The position numbers were made by a program, and so were the translations under genes. From positions 1 through 64,000 of the forward strand of contig NZ_JJNZ01000009.1 in the NCBI RefSeq assembly GCF_000690055.1: a DNA stretch of 64,000 nt. Reading direction: 5' to 3'. This document shows, in pieces, positions 17,891 through 26,687 of this stretch. The stretch's first letter is position 1, and the number at the start of each line of letters is the position of its first letter. The notes beneath the pieces are model-generated. The model saw only the letters and a list, made by a program, of their open reading frames with translations. It searched no databases and was not told where the DNA came from. Source of the stretch: Pseudoalteromonas fuliginea. GTDB lineage: Bacteria > Pseudomonadota > Gammaproteobacteria > Enterobacterales > Alteromonadaceae.

Positions 17891-18667
17891 TTACAGCGCC
17901 TCTGGATCTATCCAGCGGCGCAAACTTATCCATGTATTTCCTACTACTTCGTGACTATATTGCGTAACCACAAGTAAGGCTTGAGCATTTGGAATAAACT
18001 GCTTGCTCCACGGCAGCGCTGCAAAATTATGGTAATCAGTGGCTGCGGTTATGACTTTAATGCCTTGAGCATTAAATAAGTCTTTGGCACGGGGCATGTG
18101 CAGTACAGATGTTACTAGTGCAACTTTAAAGTCGACTAATTTTGATGCGAGTAACTTAGCTTCTTCACCGGTATCCATTGCTTTTGGGTTTTGGAATATA
18201 CGGCTTTTATTAATTCCTAAACTCACCGCTGTTTGATACATAAGCCCGCTATTAGTGGTATTTTGATAGCCCCCGCCTGAAACTATAAGCTCTGCATTAG
18301 GGTAGTGCTTTGCCAGTTTTACACCTTCGACTAAGCGCGTTAGCGCACAATTACCTAATTGATTATTTGAACTTAAAGCCGAATTTGGGTTTATGTCGCA
18401 ACCTAGCACGACTATTTTGTCTATTTTAGGGTGCTTTAGGGCATTAAATGCAAGCGACGCAGGTTCATTATTTTGGATAATTAAATTGGCGATAAAGGGT
18501 GTACTCAATACAAGTAATACAATTAAGCTTAAAGTAGATAAGAAGAGAGCTGATTTACGGCCTTTAAATGCGAGTAGGAGCATTAGACACGCAAATAAAC
18601 CAAATAGAGGTAGTGGCATAAGTAAACCACCAATCATTTTTTTAATAACAAACATAATAAGCAACAT
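17891..18667 (-). CDS. elyC: ElyC-like DUF218 envelope protein
   Basis: A 258-residue protein with two N-terminal membrane segments (about residues 10-35 and 38-62) and a C-terminal DUF218 (YdcF/SanA-like) domain facing the periplasm. It aligns by eye with E. coli ElyC (YcbC): KKMIGGLLMPLPL at the start, then DKIVVLG, LTRLVEGVKLAKHYPNAELIVSGG, DTGEEAKLLAS and LVTSVLHMPRAKDLF. ElyC influences lipid-carrier availability and peptidoglycan assembly at low temperature. It lies 43 bp downstream of metR on the same strand and may be cotranscribed. The start is uncertain by four residues (ATG at 18667 or 18655). Confidence 0.8.
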   Translation of the reverse strand: MLLIMFVIKKMIGGLLMPLPLFGLFACLMLLLAFKGRKSALFLSTLSLIVLLVLSTPFIANLIIQNNEPASLAFNALKHPKIDKIVVLGCDINPNSALSSNNQLGNCALTRLVEGVKLAKHYPNAELIVSGGGYQNTTNSGLMYQTAVSLGINKSRIFQNPKAMDTGEEAKLLASKLVDFKVALVTSVLHMPRAKDLFNAQGIKVITAATDYHNFAALPWSKQFIPNAQALLVVTQYSHEVVGNTWISLRRWIDPEAL

Positions 18668-18710
18668 AAAAACAAGAGTATTGCTTTCATGTTACTCATT
18701 AGATTGCGAT

Positions 18711-19598
18711 TTATCGACCGTTATTTAGCTTACAGGTATTTAAAAAATGGCGATAAACAGGGTTATCTTTCATATCTTTTTTCATTGCTAAGTACATCGG
18801 CCGAGTAAGCCCAAGCGCACCTAGCGGGATGGACTTTATTAAACCTTGGCTTTCATAAGGGGTAACTAGCCAATCAGGTAATGCAGCAACACCCATACCA
18901 GCACTCACTAATTGAAAAATAAGGAGTCCTTGATCAACTGTTTTTAAGGTGCCATCGAAACGTGCATTTTGAATAAAGTATTTAAAAATATCTTGGCGTT
19001 CGCGCGGGATAGGGTATGAAATAATGGTTTCGTTTTTCAAATCAAGCGCTGTTACATATGCTTTTTTAGCAAGTTCATGATCAGGCGCCACAATAAGCTT
19101 CAGTTTAAAATCAAACAAGTGCGCGTATTCTAATGTGTCGGGTTCACGTATATCAGACGTCAAAACTAAGTCGAGTTCATCGTTTAGTAGGTCAGGAATA
19201 GCGTCATAACTAAAACCACGCTCGTAATCAATTTTTATATCAGGCCAAAAGTTATTAAATTCTTTGATCGTAGGCAATAACCAATGAAAACATGCATGGC
19301 ATTCCACACTTAAACGCAGTTGAGAAATAGGCTGGTTTAAGCTTTCTTTTAAACGGCATTTAGTCGCTTCCATTTTTGGTAATATTTCGTGAGCTAACTC
19401 AAGTAATAACATTCCTTGGGGCGTGAAGCGGACTGGCTGAGTTTTACGTTCGAATAATTGGCAATCTAATTTATTCTCTAAGTCTTTGATTTGATGTGAT
19501 AAAGCAGACTGTGTTAAAAATAATTCTCGTGCTGTATTAACCAAAGATCCTGTTTCTTTTAGGGTTGCTATGGTTTTTAAATGTTTAATACCAATCAT
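18711..19598 (-). CDS. metR: LysR-type regulator MetR
   Basis: A 295-residue LysR-family regulator that matches MetR over its whole length. The N-terminal winged HTH (LKTIATLKETGSLVNTARELF then TQSALSHQIKDLE) and the following FERKTQPVRFTPQG are close to E. coli MetR. The effector domain contains RLSVECHACFHWLLP and ELDLVLTSDI, also MetR-like. MetR activates methionine biosynthesis genes with homocysteine as co-inducer. None of its usual targets is adjacent here. The protein lacks the long C-terminal tail of the enterobacterial version. Confidence 0.87.
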   Translation of the reverse strand: MIGIKHLKTIATLKETGSLVNTARELFLTQSALSHQIKDLENKLDCQLFERKTQPVRFTPQGMLLLELAHEILPKMEATKCRLKESLNQPISQLRLSVECHACFHWLLPTIKEFNNFWPDIKIDYERGFSYDAIPDLLNDELDLVLTSDIREPDTLEYAHLFDFKLKLIVAPDHELAKKAYVTALDLKNETIISYPIPRERQDIFKYFIQNARFDGTLKTVDQGLLIFQLVSAGMGVAALPDWLVTPYESQGLIKSIPLGALGLTRPMYLAMKKDMKDNPVYRHFLNTCKLNNGR

Positions 19599-20026
19599 CT
19601 TTAAAAATTCTCATGGAAAAAGTGAGTTTAGCTCAGATTAATTACATACTACGCCTATATAAAAAACGTTTCAACGTCTAGATGGCTAAAGTTTTTCTGT
19701 TTATTGTCATAAATTTATTAAAAATTTAAATTTCTAATGATAGAAGTCATTTAATACTGACTTTACAAGTTTTATATGAGTTTGCTTCATGTTGAATCAA
19801 AGGAAGGAAAAATATTATATATTTTAACTGGACGTAATTTTTAGCGTCGAAAATAACTGCTCGAGATAGATTTATTATCCATAGTTCAGGTTATCTAAGG
19901 ATGATTACCATTTAATCGTGGTGTGAAGTGTGTAGTGAGCTCGATAACTACTTCTGCGTTACTTTAGAGGCTTACATCCATGTAAAAATAAGTAAAACCG
20001 ATTAACAAAGAGTAAAATCGGCTATA
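19599..20026. other. Gene-free spacer with partial family-B repeat
   Basis: 428 bp between metR and the GAF-GGDEF-EAL gene. It holds the metR promoter side and a family-B fragment (19840-19895). No plausible coding frame was seen. Confidence 0.5.
19840..19895 (-). repeat. Family B partial copy, inverted orientation
   Basis: Read on the minus strand, the segment begins AACCTGAACTATGGATAATA and continues like the left 55 bp of the full element at 10912-11108, through AGCAGTTATTTT. Only this end is present. Confidence 0.6.
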
Positions 20027-22396
20027 TTATAGGGGGTTATTTATTAATAATATGGCTTCGTTTGCGCTGACAGGTTTTGATTTCAAAAATCCTTGCCCAA
20101 AATCGCATTGCGTCGATTGTAATATAGTTAGTTGTTCTACAGTCTCTATCCCTTCAGCTACGACAGCAAATTTTAATGATTGCGCCAGAGATAAAATAGC
20201 CTCAACCAACGGGTTAGTTGAATCTTGAAGGTGGTCAATAAAACTCTTATCAATTTTTAAAACATGAATCGGAAGTTGATGTAAATAGCCTAATGCAGAG
20301 TATCCAGTGCCAAAATCATCTAAACAGAGCTTAACTTTTAGAGGGGATAGGCCTTCTATAATTTGCGTTGCTAGATCTAAATTCTCTATTAAACCTGATT
20401 CTGTAATTTCTAGGCATAAAGAACCCAAAGGCAATTGATATTTGTTGTAAATAGCATGAATTTGCGCAACAAAATCAAGACTAGCAAAATGCCGAGATGA
20501 TACATTAACTGTAATTTTTAAGAATCGATGGCCTTGCTGGTGCCAGTCTGAAATTTGTTGAGCAGCTAAATCGAGCAAGTGCAAATCAAGGTTTATAATC
20601 TGCCCAGTGGTTTCAGCAATAGGAATAAAGTCATTCGGTGAAACAAAGCCTTTTTTAGGGTGATGCCAACGAACTAAGGCTTCAAAACCAATGACTTCAC
20701 TTTCAGCGATGGTAAAAATTGGTTGAAAATAGAGTTCAAATTCGTTGTGCTCAATACCGTGTTGCAAATCGTTTTCGATATCAGCATGGGTCTTAAGCTT
20801 TTTACGCATGGTATTATTAAAAAACTTAACTTGCCCACGACCTGTCGATTTAGCCTCGTACATAGCAGCGTCAGCTTGTTGAAGTAATATATAAGCTTTA
20901 TCATTTATATTATCACTATATGCAATACCGATACTGGTTGAAGCTTGTAATAAATGACCATCAACATCGATTGGTTTTGAAAGTACAGTTTGAATCCGTT
21001 TAAGCGCTTCGTTGACTTGGTTCCGATGCGTAATATTTTCCATGAAAATAGCAAACTCATCGCCACCTAAACGGGCAAAGGTATCGGTATTACGAACGGT
21101 GGCTTTAATTAATTCACATATTCGAATTAAGAAGTGGTCACCAACTTCATGGCCTAGAGAATCATTAATACTCTTAAATCGGTCAAAATCTAAATATAAC
21201 AGCGCATGGCTGGTGCCTTTTTTGGCACGTGTTAGTCTTAATATAGCGTGCTTCGCACGTTCTATTAATAGTGAACGATTAGCTAGTCCAGTCAATTCAT
21301 CGTGTAAAGCACGGTGTTCAAGCTCCTGGCGAGCAAGTTGCCTATCTATTGCCATGCTAATTTGACGGCTCACATACGTTAATAATGAGCTGTCATGCTC
21401 ACTGTAATGTAAAGACTTATCATAACTTTGAACAACAATAACACCACTGATACGTTCATTTGCTTTAAATGGTACGCCCAACCAAGACTCGGATTGTCGG
21501 CCTATCATTTTGAAGTGGCCATCTGCTATTTGTTGTTTGTAATCTTTTTTTGTAAAAAGTAATGGCTGATCTTTTTGTAGTAAATAATATGAGGCAGTGT
21601 CTTTAAGTTGCTCTTTTGAAAATTTTTGATGGGTGCTTGTTTGAATACCCTCTTCAACAATGTAGACAATGTCGAGTATATCTACTTGTTTATCGTAAAG
21701 TGCAATAAAAAAATTATCTGCACGTAACAAGCTATTAATTATAGCGTGAAGAGATTCAAAAAAAGTATCTAGGTCACTGGCTTTATAAGTTAAGTTAGCT
21801 ATTTGCAAAAGACTATTTTCAAGCTTTTGCGCATTATTTAATTGCTCAACAGTTTGTTGTAAATTATTGACAGTATTAACTTGGTTTATTTTGGCACTAA
21901 GTAAATGTGCGACAGTGGTGAGTATTTCAAGATGGGCATTAGTAAAATAGTTCTTAATGGGATGTTCACAATCAATTACCCCTAAAATTTGCTCTTTATA
22001 TATAAGAGGAACACATAATTCTGACTGAGCAGGGCGTTCATCTGCTATATAGCGGCTATCAGTACTTACATCACCAAGCATCACTGCTTCACCGGTGCGT
22101 GCAACAAAGCCCGAAATTCCCTCACTAAACTGTATTACCTTTCGTTGCGCTCTATATTTGTAGCGTTGATGGGGGATCCCCATAGATGCAACTTGGTTTA
22201 ATATAGAAGCTGAGTCATCGGCAAGGTAGATAACACAATCAACAAAGCCAAGTCTATTAACGACTTGAGTTGTTACGTATTCTAGTAACTCTTCTAGAGT
22301 ATCAAGCTGTAATAAACTAGATGAAAACTGATTAATGATACTAAGCTGTTCAGTTTTTATTTCCAGAGCTTCATTGGTATCGACTTTGTTCGACAT
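20027..22396 (-). CDS. GAF-GAF-GGDEF-EAL cyclic-di-GMP protein
   Basis: A 789-residue cytoplasmic signalling protein. It has two GAF domains (about residues 20-170 and 195-355), then a GGDEF domain with an intact GGDEF at 444-448 and a product-inhibition I-site RNTD at 435-438, then an EAL domain with EAL at 572-574 (GFEALVRW), LCLEITES and DDFGTGYSALGYL. Catalytic motifs of both the cyclase and the phosphodiesterase are preserved, so it could make or degrade c-di-GMP depending on GAF input. No membrane segment is visible. It is a single gene, divergent from pyrC. Confidence 0.93.
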   Translation of the reverse strand: MSNKVDTNEALEIKTEQLSIINQFSSSLLQLDTLEELLEYVTTQVVNRLGFVDCVIYLADDSASILNQVASMGIPHQRYKYRAQRKVIQFSEGISGFVARTGEAVMLGDVSTDSRYIADERPAQSELCVPLIYKEQILGVIDCEHPIKNYFTNAHLEILTTVAHLLSAKINQVNTVNNLQQTVEQLNNAQKLENSLLQIANLTYKASDLDTFFESLHAIINSLLRADNFFIALYDKQVDILDIVYIVEEGIQTSTHQKFSKEQLKDTASYYLLQKDQPLLFTKKDYKQQIADGHFKMIGRQSESWLGVPFKANERISGVIVVQSYDKSLHYSEHDSSLLTYVSRQISMAIDRQLARQELEHRALHDELTGLANRSLLIERAKHAILRLTRAKKGTSHALLYLDFDRFKSINDSLGHEVGDHFLIRICELIKATVRNTDTFARLGGDEFAIFMENITHRNQVNEALKRIQTVLSKPIDVDGHLLQASTSIGIAYSDNINDKAYILLQQADAAMYEAKSTGRGQVKFFNNTMRKKLKTHADIENDLQHGIEHNEFELYFQPIFTIAESEVIGFEALVRWHHPKKGFVSPNDFIPIAETTGQIINLDLHLLDLAAQQISDWHQQGHRFLKITVNVSSRHFASLDFVAQIHAIYNKYQLPLGSLCLEITESGLIENLDLATQIIEGLSPLKVKLCLDDFGTGYSALGYLHQLPIHVLKIDKSFIDHLQDSTNPLVEAILSLAQSLKFAVVAEGIETVEQLTILQSTQCDFGQGFLKSKPVSANEAILLINNPL

Positions 22397-22603
22397 AGGC
22401 AGCTAATTTTATTCTTTATATTTATAAACACAGCAACTAAGTTAACGTAAACTTTATCTTTCTACAAAATAAAACGATGAATGCTTTTTATGAGCTGTAA
22501 AGTTTTATTTAATAGTAGAGCTGAGTCCATTATTTTTAATAAGGTCTTTACTCGAAAACCTCCTATGCCTATGATCGGATAAATTCAGCCGTGGAATAAA
22601 AAA

Positions 22604-23656
22604 ATGATTAGTAAAACTAAAGATGCAATCACAACACTCACTATAACTCGACCAGATGACTGGCATGTACACTTACGTGATGGCGATCAGCTAAAAGATA
22701 CCGTTCGCGATATTAGTCGTTATATGGGTCGTGCGATTATTATGCCTAACTTGGTTCCTCCGGCAACATGTACTGATACAGCACTTGAATACCGTGCACG
22801 TATTATGGCGGCAGGTCCTCAAGGTGATTTTGAGCCATTAATGGTTTTGTATCTTACTGATAAAACAACACCTGAAGAAATTAAAAAAGCTAAAGAAACA
22901 GGTAAAATAGTTGCGGCTAAACTTTACCCAGCAGGCGCTACAACAAATTCTGACTCCGGTGTGACTTCCGTTAAAAATATTTACTCAGTACTAAAAGCAA
23001 TGCAAGAAGTGGGGATGCTTTTATTGGTTCACGGTGAAGTTACTGATTCGTCGATAGATATTTTTGATCGAGAAAAGGTATTTTTAGATACAATTTTAGG
23101 TGATGTTGTTAGCGATTTCCCTGAACTTAAAATTGTACTAGAGCATATTACAACGAAAGATGCGGTAGAGTTCGTAGTAAATGCACCGGATAATGTAGCG
23201 GCTACTATTACAGCTCATCATTTACTTTATAATCGTAATCATATGTTAGCAGGGGGGATACGTCCCCATTATTACTGTTTACCAATATTAAAACGTAATA
23301 CACACCAACAAGCATTAATGGCTGCAGCAATAAGTGGCAATAAAAAATTCTTTTTAGGAACTGATTCGGCTCCGCATTATAAAGACAAGAAAGAAGCTGC
23401 TTGCGGTTGTGCTGGGGCATACACAGCTCACGCTGCGATTGAATTATACGCCGAGGCATTTGAAGAAGTTGGTGCACTGGATAAATTAGAAGGTTTTGCT
23501 AGTCACTTTGGTCCTGATTTTTATGGTGTTATGCGTAATCAAGATACAATAACACTACAAAGAAATCCTTGGAGAGTTCCCGCTAGCTATTCGCTAGGTG
23601 ATTCGCAAGTTGTTCCCATTAAAGCCGAAGACATGATTGAATGGGAAGTGAGTTAA
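22604..23656 (+). CDS. pyrC: Dihydroorotase (class II)
   Basis: The third enzyme of pyrimidine synthesis, cyclising carbamoyl aspartate to dihydroorotate. The 350 residues carry all zinc-site features: H21 and H23 ([11 protein letters not shown]), the lysine expected to be carboxylated, K106 ([11 protein letters not shown]), H143 (LLVHGEV), H181 (LEHITT) and the catalytic D254 (GTDSAPH). The length is typical of the homodimeric E. coli-type enzyme, with about five extra N-terminal residues. It is a single-gene unit. The Shine-Dalgarno is weak (TGGAA about nine bases before the ATG). Confidence 0.96.
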   Translation: MISKTKDAITTLTITRPDDWHVHLRDGDQLKDTVRDISRYMGRAIIMPNLVPPATCTDTALEYRARIMAAGPQGDFEPLMVLYLTDKTTPEEIKKAKETGKIVAAKLYPAGATTNSDSGVTSVKNIYSVLKAMQEVGMLLLVHGEVTDSSIDIFDREKVFLDTILGDVVSDFPELKIVLEHITTKDAVEFVVNAPDNVAATITAHHLLYNRNHMLAGGIRPHYYCLPILKRNTHQQALMAAAISGNKKFFLGTDSAPHYKDKKEAACGCAGAYTAHAAIELYAEAFEEVGALDKLEGFASHFGPDFYGVMRNQDTITLQRNPWRVPASYSLGDSQVVPIKAEDMIEWEVS

Positions 23657-24079
23657 TCATTCAGTAAATCAGCTTAAACTTTATAAATTATTATGTGATT
23701 TTTACTTGCGCTGATCATTGTACAATTTTTGTTTTGATCAAATATTTCGCATTTAAAATACGCGACTGATTCTAAAAAGAGTAACCGAATAGTATTTTTT
23801 TGTATTAAAATTAGCCGTTTAGACATTATTTAATAAAAAAATATATTTTTAATAAATAATGTCTAATTAATAGAGCGAAATAAAAAATAATGTGTTAATC
23901 TTAACTTGCTTTGAGTTTTTGCGTATTGAATTTACGGATATTGTGCTGCGTTTAAGGTTACCGGTTAGGTTATTACTTCTTCCTGTACTATACCTCCATT
24001 TTGTGGGCATTGACTCGGGGAGGATATTGCCATAATAATATGGCTGAATTTTAATTATTGACTTACAGGAAAATTTAGT
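23657..24079 (+). promoter_or_regulatory. Long 5' leader region of the cold shock gene with AT-rich hairpin
   Basis: 423 bp without a gene. It includes a hairpin at 23819-23866 whose arms TTAGACATTATTTA and TAAATAATGTCTAA are perfect 14-bp complements; the 20-nt middle itself contains the palindrome AAAAATATATTTTT. The remainder is probably the promoter and long untranslated leader usual for cold-inducible csp genes. The hairpin may equally terminate pyrC. Confidence 0.5.
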
Positions 24080-24283
24080 ATGTCGGTTACTGGTAAAGTA
24101 AAGTTTTTCAACGAAGCTAAAGGCTTTGGTTTCATTGAACAAGAAAATGGTCCTGACGTGTTTGTACATTTCAGCGCAATCACTGGTTCTGGTTTTCGCA
24201 CTCTTAGCGAAGGTCAAGCAGTGACATTCAGCATCAAGCAAGGTCAAAAAGGCCCTGAAGCTGAGAACGTAGAAGCAGCATAA
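24080..24283 (+). CDS. cspA: Cold shock protein (CspA family)
   Basis: A 67-residue OB-fold protein that binds single-stranded RNA and DNA, and in this family acts as an RNA chaperone. RNP1 (KGFGFI, residues 14-19) and RNP2 (VFVHF, residues 27-31) are intact and the length is standard. The start begins [10 protein letters not shown]. It has its own long leader and a strong hairpin after the stop codon. Which of several Csp paralogues this is, and whether it is cold-induced, cannot be decided from the coding sequence alone. Confidence 0.93.
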   Translation: MSVTGKVKFFNEAKGFGFIEQENGPDVFVHFSAITGSGFRTLSEGQAVTFSIKQGQKGPEAENVEAA

Positions 24284-24310
24284 TTTATTATGTGAACCTT
24301 CGTTCAACGT

Positions 24311-24334
24311 GGTGAAACAGTTATCTGTTTCACC
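24311..24334 (+). terminator. Hairpin after the cold shock gene
   Basis: GGTGAAACAG-ttat-CTGTTTCACC is a perfect 10-bp stem 28 bp past the stop codon. The T-tract after it is weak, so it could be a terminator or a 3'-end stabiliser. Confidence 0.65.
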
Positions 24335-24412
24335 ATAATTCCTTTGTTAATACTATTAAATCTTCCTCACTATCTCCTATAAAGCTATCAATTATTACAC
24401 TGCATACTTAAA

Positions 24413-24679
24413 TTAATTAATTTTAAAGCGCTGACATTTGTTAAATGCATCTTTATTGTTCAAGTAGCAATATTCTTTGAGCATTTGGTTGATCAAGTCG
24501 TTAAGCGAAATACCACGTGTATTAAATGACAGGGTTATCTTTTTGCTATTAAAGTTTATTATTTTTCTGAGTTAAATTTTATTCTTAGAGATTTTTTGCG
24601 ACACGATTTTTAATCTAGTGCTCTCGTTAGCGGCTAAAGCCTTACATTCCTTATAGTCATATCGATCTACATAAGCACT
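24413..24679 (-). pseudogene. Possible gene remnant with one in-frame stop
   Basis: One minus-strand frame stays open for 89 codons apart from a single TAA at 24572-24574. The conceptual product is protein-like on both sides of the stop: KECKALAANESTRLKIVSQK before it, and FNTRGISLNDLINQMLKEYC after it. It has no usable start codon and no family that I recognise. It may be the decayed 3' part of a gene, or chance in AT-rich DNA. Confidence 0.25.
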
Positions 24680-24732
24680 TTATCAATTCAACGAATAAAA
24701 TAACCATTTAACCTATTTGAAGTTTATTCTTT

Positions 24733-24834
24733 TTGTCGACACGATTTTCTTATATCAAAATAGATCACTTAATTAAGCGAATTGCTATTATGCAATTTTC
24801 TTGGCGTTAAATTGACCCCATTTCTAAGCAGACT
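24733..24834. repeat. Family A fragments (two variant right ends in tandem)
   Basis: The stretch 24735-24790 (acgattttcttat, then tagatcacttaattaagcg) matches the right part of the copies at 46107-46299 and 49120-49327. It is followed at 24793-24832 by the other variant right end (aattttctt, cgttaaattgaccccat, taagcaga) seen at 98-137. No complete terminus remains. Confidence 0.55.
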
Positions 24835-25910
24835 TTTATCATAAATCGAACAAGTAAAGCTTCATTTGCTACTTTCAGCCCTTATCTAAGCATACAACAA
24901 AGAGTCAATTACCTCTAGCAAGACCCTTTGAATAAAATGTATTTGGCATTAATGCATTGTTATCGCCTTTATGAGCATAACGGCACTACAGTAAGCATTG
25001 CTGTGTGTGATTGAGCTACGGTATTAAAATTAAAAAATTAAACTTCAACTGCTTTTAGTTATTATAAGACTACCTTTAAAGCATAGTAGCGAGCTATGTA
25101 ACGAGGTGAAATGATATAGTTTTCACAGAGCCTACCATAAAAATTGTAATTGAATTAAATAGATCATATTCAAGATAGGTGACTAACGTTGATTGTAGTA
25201 ACAACTTCAAGCTGCTCAGATTGGAGTATGGTATTTCATTGAAAGCTTGTTCCTAAAATTAGCCATCTCTAATACATGCCCAGCAAAAGATAAATTCAAA
25301 TATTTGGACAACTTCTGAGAGTAATAAATTAATAACTAATTGCACACTGTGCATCATTTGGTTTGTAACCAACCACTTTACTCTCCATTAATATTGGGTA
25401 ATGGAAATATCAATATGCGATATTCGAAGTAAATATTAATTCAATATAAAGGCATTTTGTGATGTTTTCTTGTGCGATAAACGGTTTGTTTTTTCAGATG
25501 AAGCGTTTAAAACCAGTTAAAAAGGCATGAAGTTGGCCAAAAAAAAACTTATATAAGAAATAAGTATATTTTTTTTTGTTTTTTTTCAGGGCGAATTCAT
25601 TTTCAATTGAATGTTGCATTTTTGTTGTTTTTATAAGGGCGACACCCAATAAACATACCCCTTAAAAGGCTTTGATAGAAATATTAAGAATAAGACTGGT
25701 TACAATATTGTTAACATTTGGTATGCAGTCCTTTAGTGTAAGCTTTGAACTGGCTATTTATTTACTGAGATAAGCAAACATCAAGTTGACAGCGCTTATT
25801 GCATTTAGCATTATTGGAAGGTTGATATCTATTAAAAGATATCAGGGTTGTCTTCCTTATGGGTTGATAATTAAATTATAAAAGTAACATTACTTAATTG
25901 GTTGGGAACT

Positions 25911-26681
25911 ATGTCTGTTAAAATCAGAAAGAGTCTTGTAGCAACTGCGTTGGTTGGCGCATTTGCATTTGCAAGCAGCAATGTGATTGCAGATCCTTTG
26001 AATGACGTGCAAAAAGCAGGTCAACAAATTCAAAAGGCTGCTGTTAAGTCTCAAACTAAAATTGACAATGTATATGGTCAAACTCAAGAGCTAATCGCTG
26101 AGTACCGTAGCATCGTTGATGAGACTGAACTTATGAAAGTGTATAACGATCATGTATCACGCTTGGTTGATAGCCAAAATGCGTCTATTGAATCGTTTGA
26201 TCGTCAAATCGCTACTATTGATAACACTAAACAAAACGTTGTGCCTTTGATGTATCGCATGATCGATACGCTTGAGCAATTCATCAAAGCGGACGTTCCA
26301 TTTAATCTTGAAACGCGTTTAGGACGTGTTGAAAGACTACGTGAAATCATGGTTTCTGCGTCTGTAACGACGTCTGAAAAATTCCGTCAAGTACTTGAAG
26401 CTTACACTATTGAAACAGCATACAGTTCACTTGTATCTGCTTCACAAGGTACATTAGAAGTTGATGGTAAGAGCATTAACGTTGATATCGGTCAATTAGG
26501 TCGTATCACTTACGTTGCTCAATCTTTTGACTTGAAACATGCTTGGGTGTGGGATAACAACACTAAACAGTGGAAAGAATTAGGTGAAGAATACCTAAAA
26601 CCTGTTAAAGAAGTTATTCGTATGGCGCGTAAGCAAGCGACATTAGAACTTGTTAAACTACCTATCTTTGGCGCGGAGTAA
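25911..26681 (+). CDS. DUF3450 periplasmic protein of the TonB2 operon
   Basis: A 256-residue exported protein of family DUF3450. The signal peptide is clear (MSVKIRKSLVATALVGAFAF, cleavage near VIA-DP). The mature part is largely helical, with a predicted coiled coil at about residues 30-110. DUF3450 genes regularly precede the ttpC-exbB2-exbD2-tonB2 genes in Vibrio and Alteromonadales, so a role in energised outer-membrane transport is inferred from context; the biochemical role is unknown. The ATG at 25911 is preferred to a TTG at 25902. It is first in an operon with 6 bp to ttpC. Confidence 0.85.
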   Translation: MSVKIRKSLVATALVGAFAFASSNVIADPLNDVQKAGQQIQKAAVKSQTKIDNVYGQTQELIAEYRSIVDETELMKVYNDHVSRLVDSQNASIESFDRQIATIDNTKQNVVPLMYRMIDTLEQFIKADVPFNLETRLGRVERLREIMVSASVTTSEKFRQVLEAYTIETAYSSLVSASQGTLEVDGKSINVDIGQLGRITYVAQSFDLKHAWVWDNNTKQWKELGEEYLKPVKEVIRMARKQATLELVKLPIFGAE

Positions 26682-26687
26682 TCAATA

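Larger units (their letters stand above)
24335..25910. other. 1.6-kb gene-poor region before the TonB2 operon
   Basis: No convincing intact gene on either strand. It contains a possible dead gene (24413-24679, minus), family-A repeat fragments (24733-24834) and, nearer the TonB2 operon, two palindromes: TTCAATTGAA at 25602-25611 and TGATATC-N8-GATATCA at 25823-25844. The second, 67 bp before the first start codon, could be an operator or leader hairpin of that operon. Confidence 0.5.

Noticed and set aside
23867..24307. 146-codon minus-strand frame across the cold shock gene
   Set aside because: It runs antisense to a clear CspA gene and its leader, and the product resembles no protein.
24937..25014. 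25-codon frame in the gene-poor gap
   Set aside because: No ribosome binding site and too short to separate from chance in AT-rich sequence.
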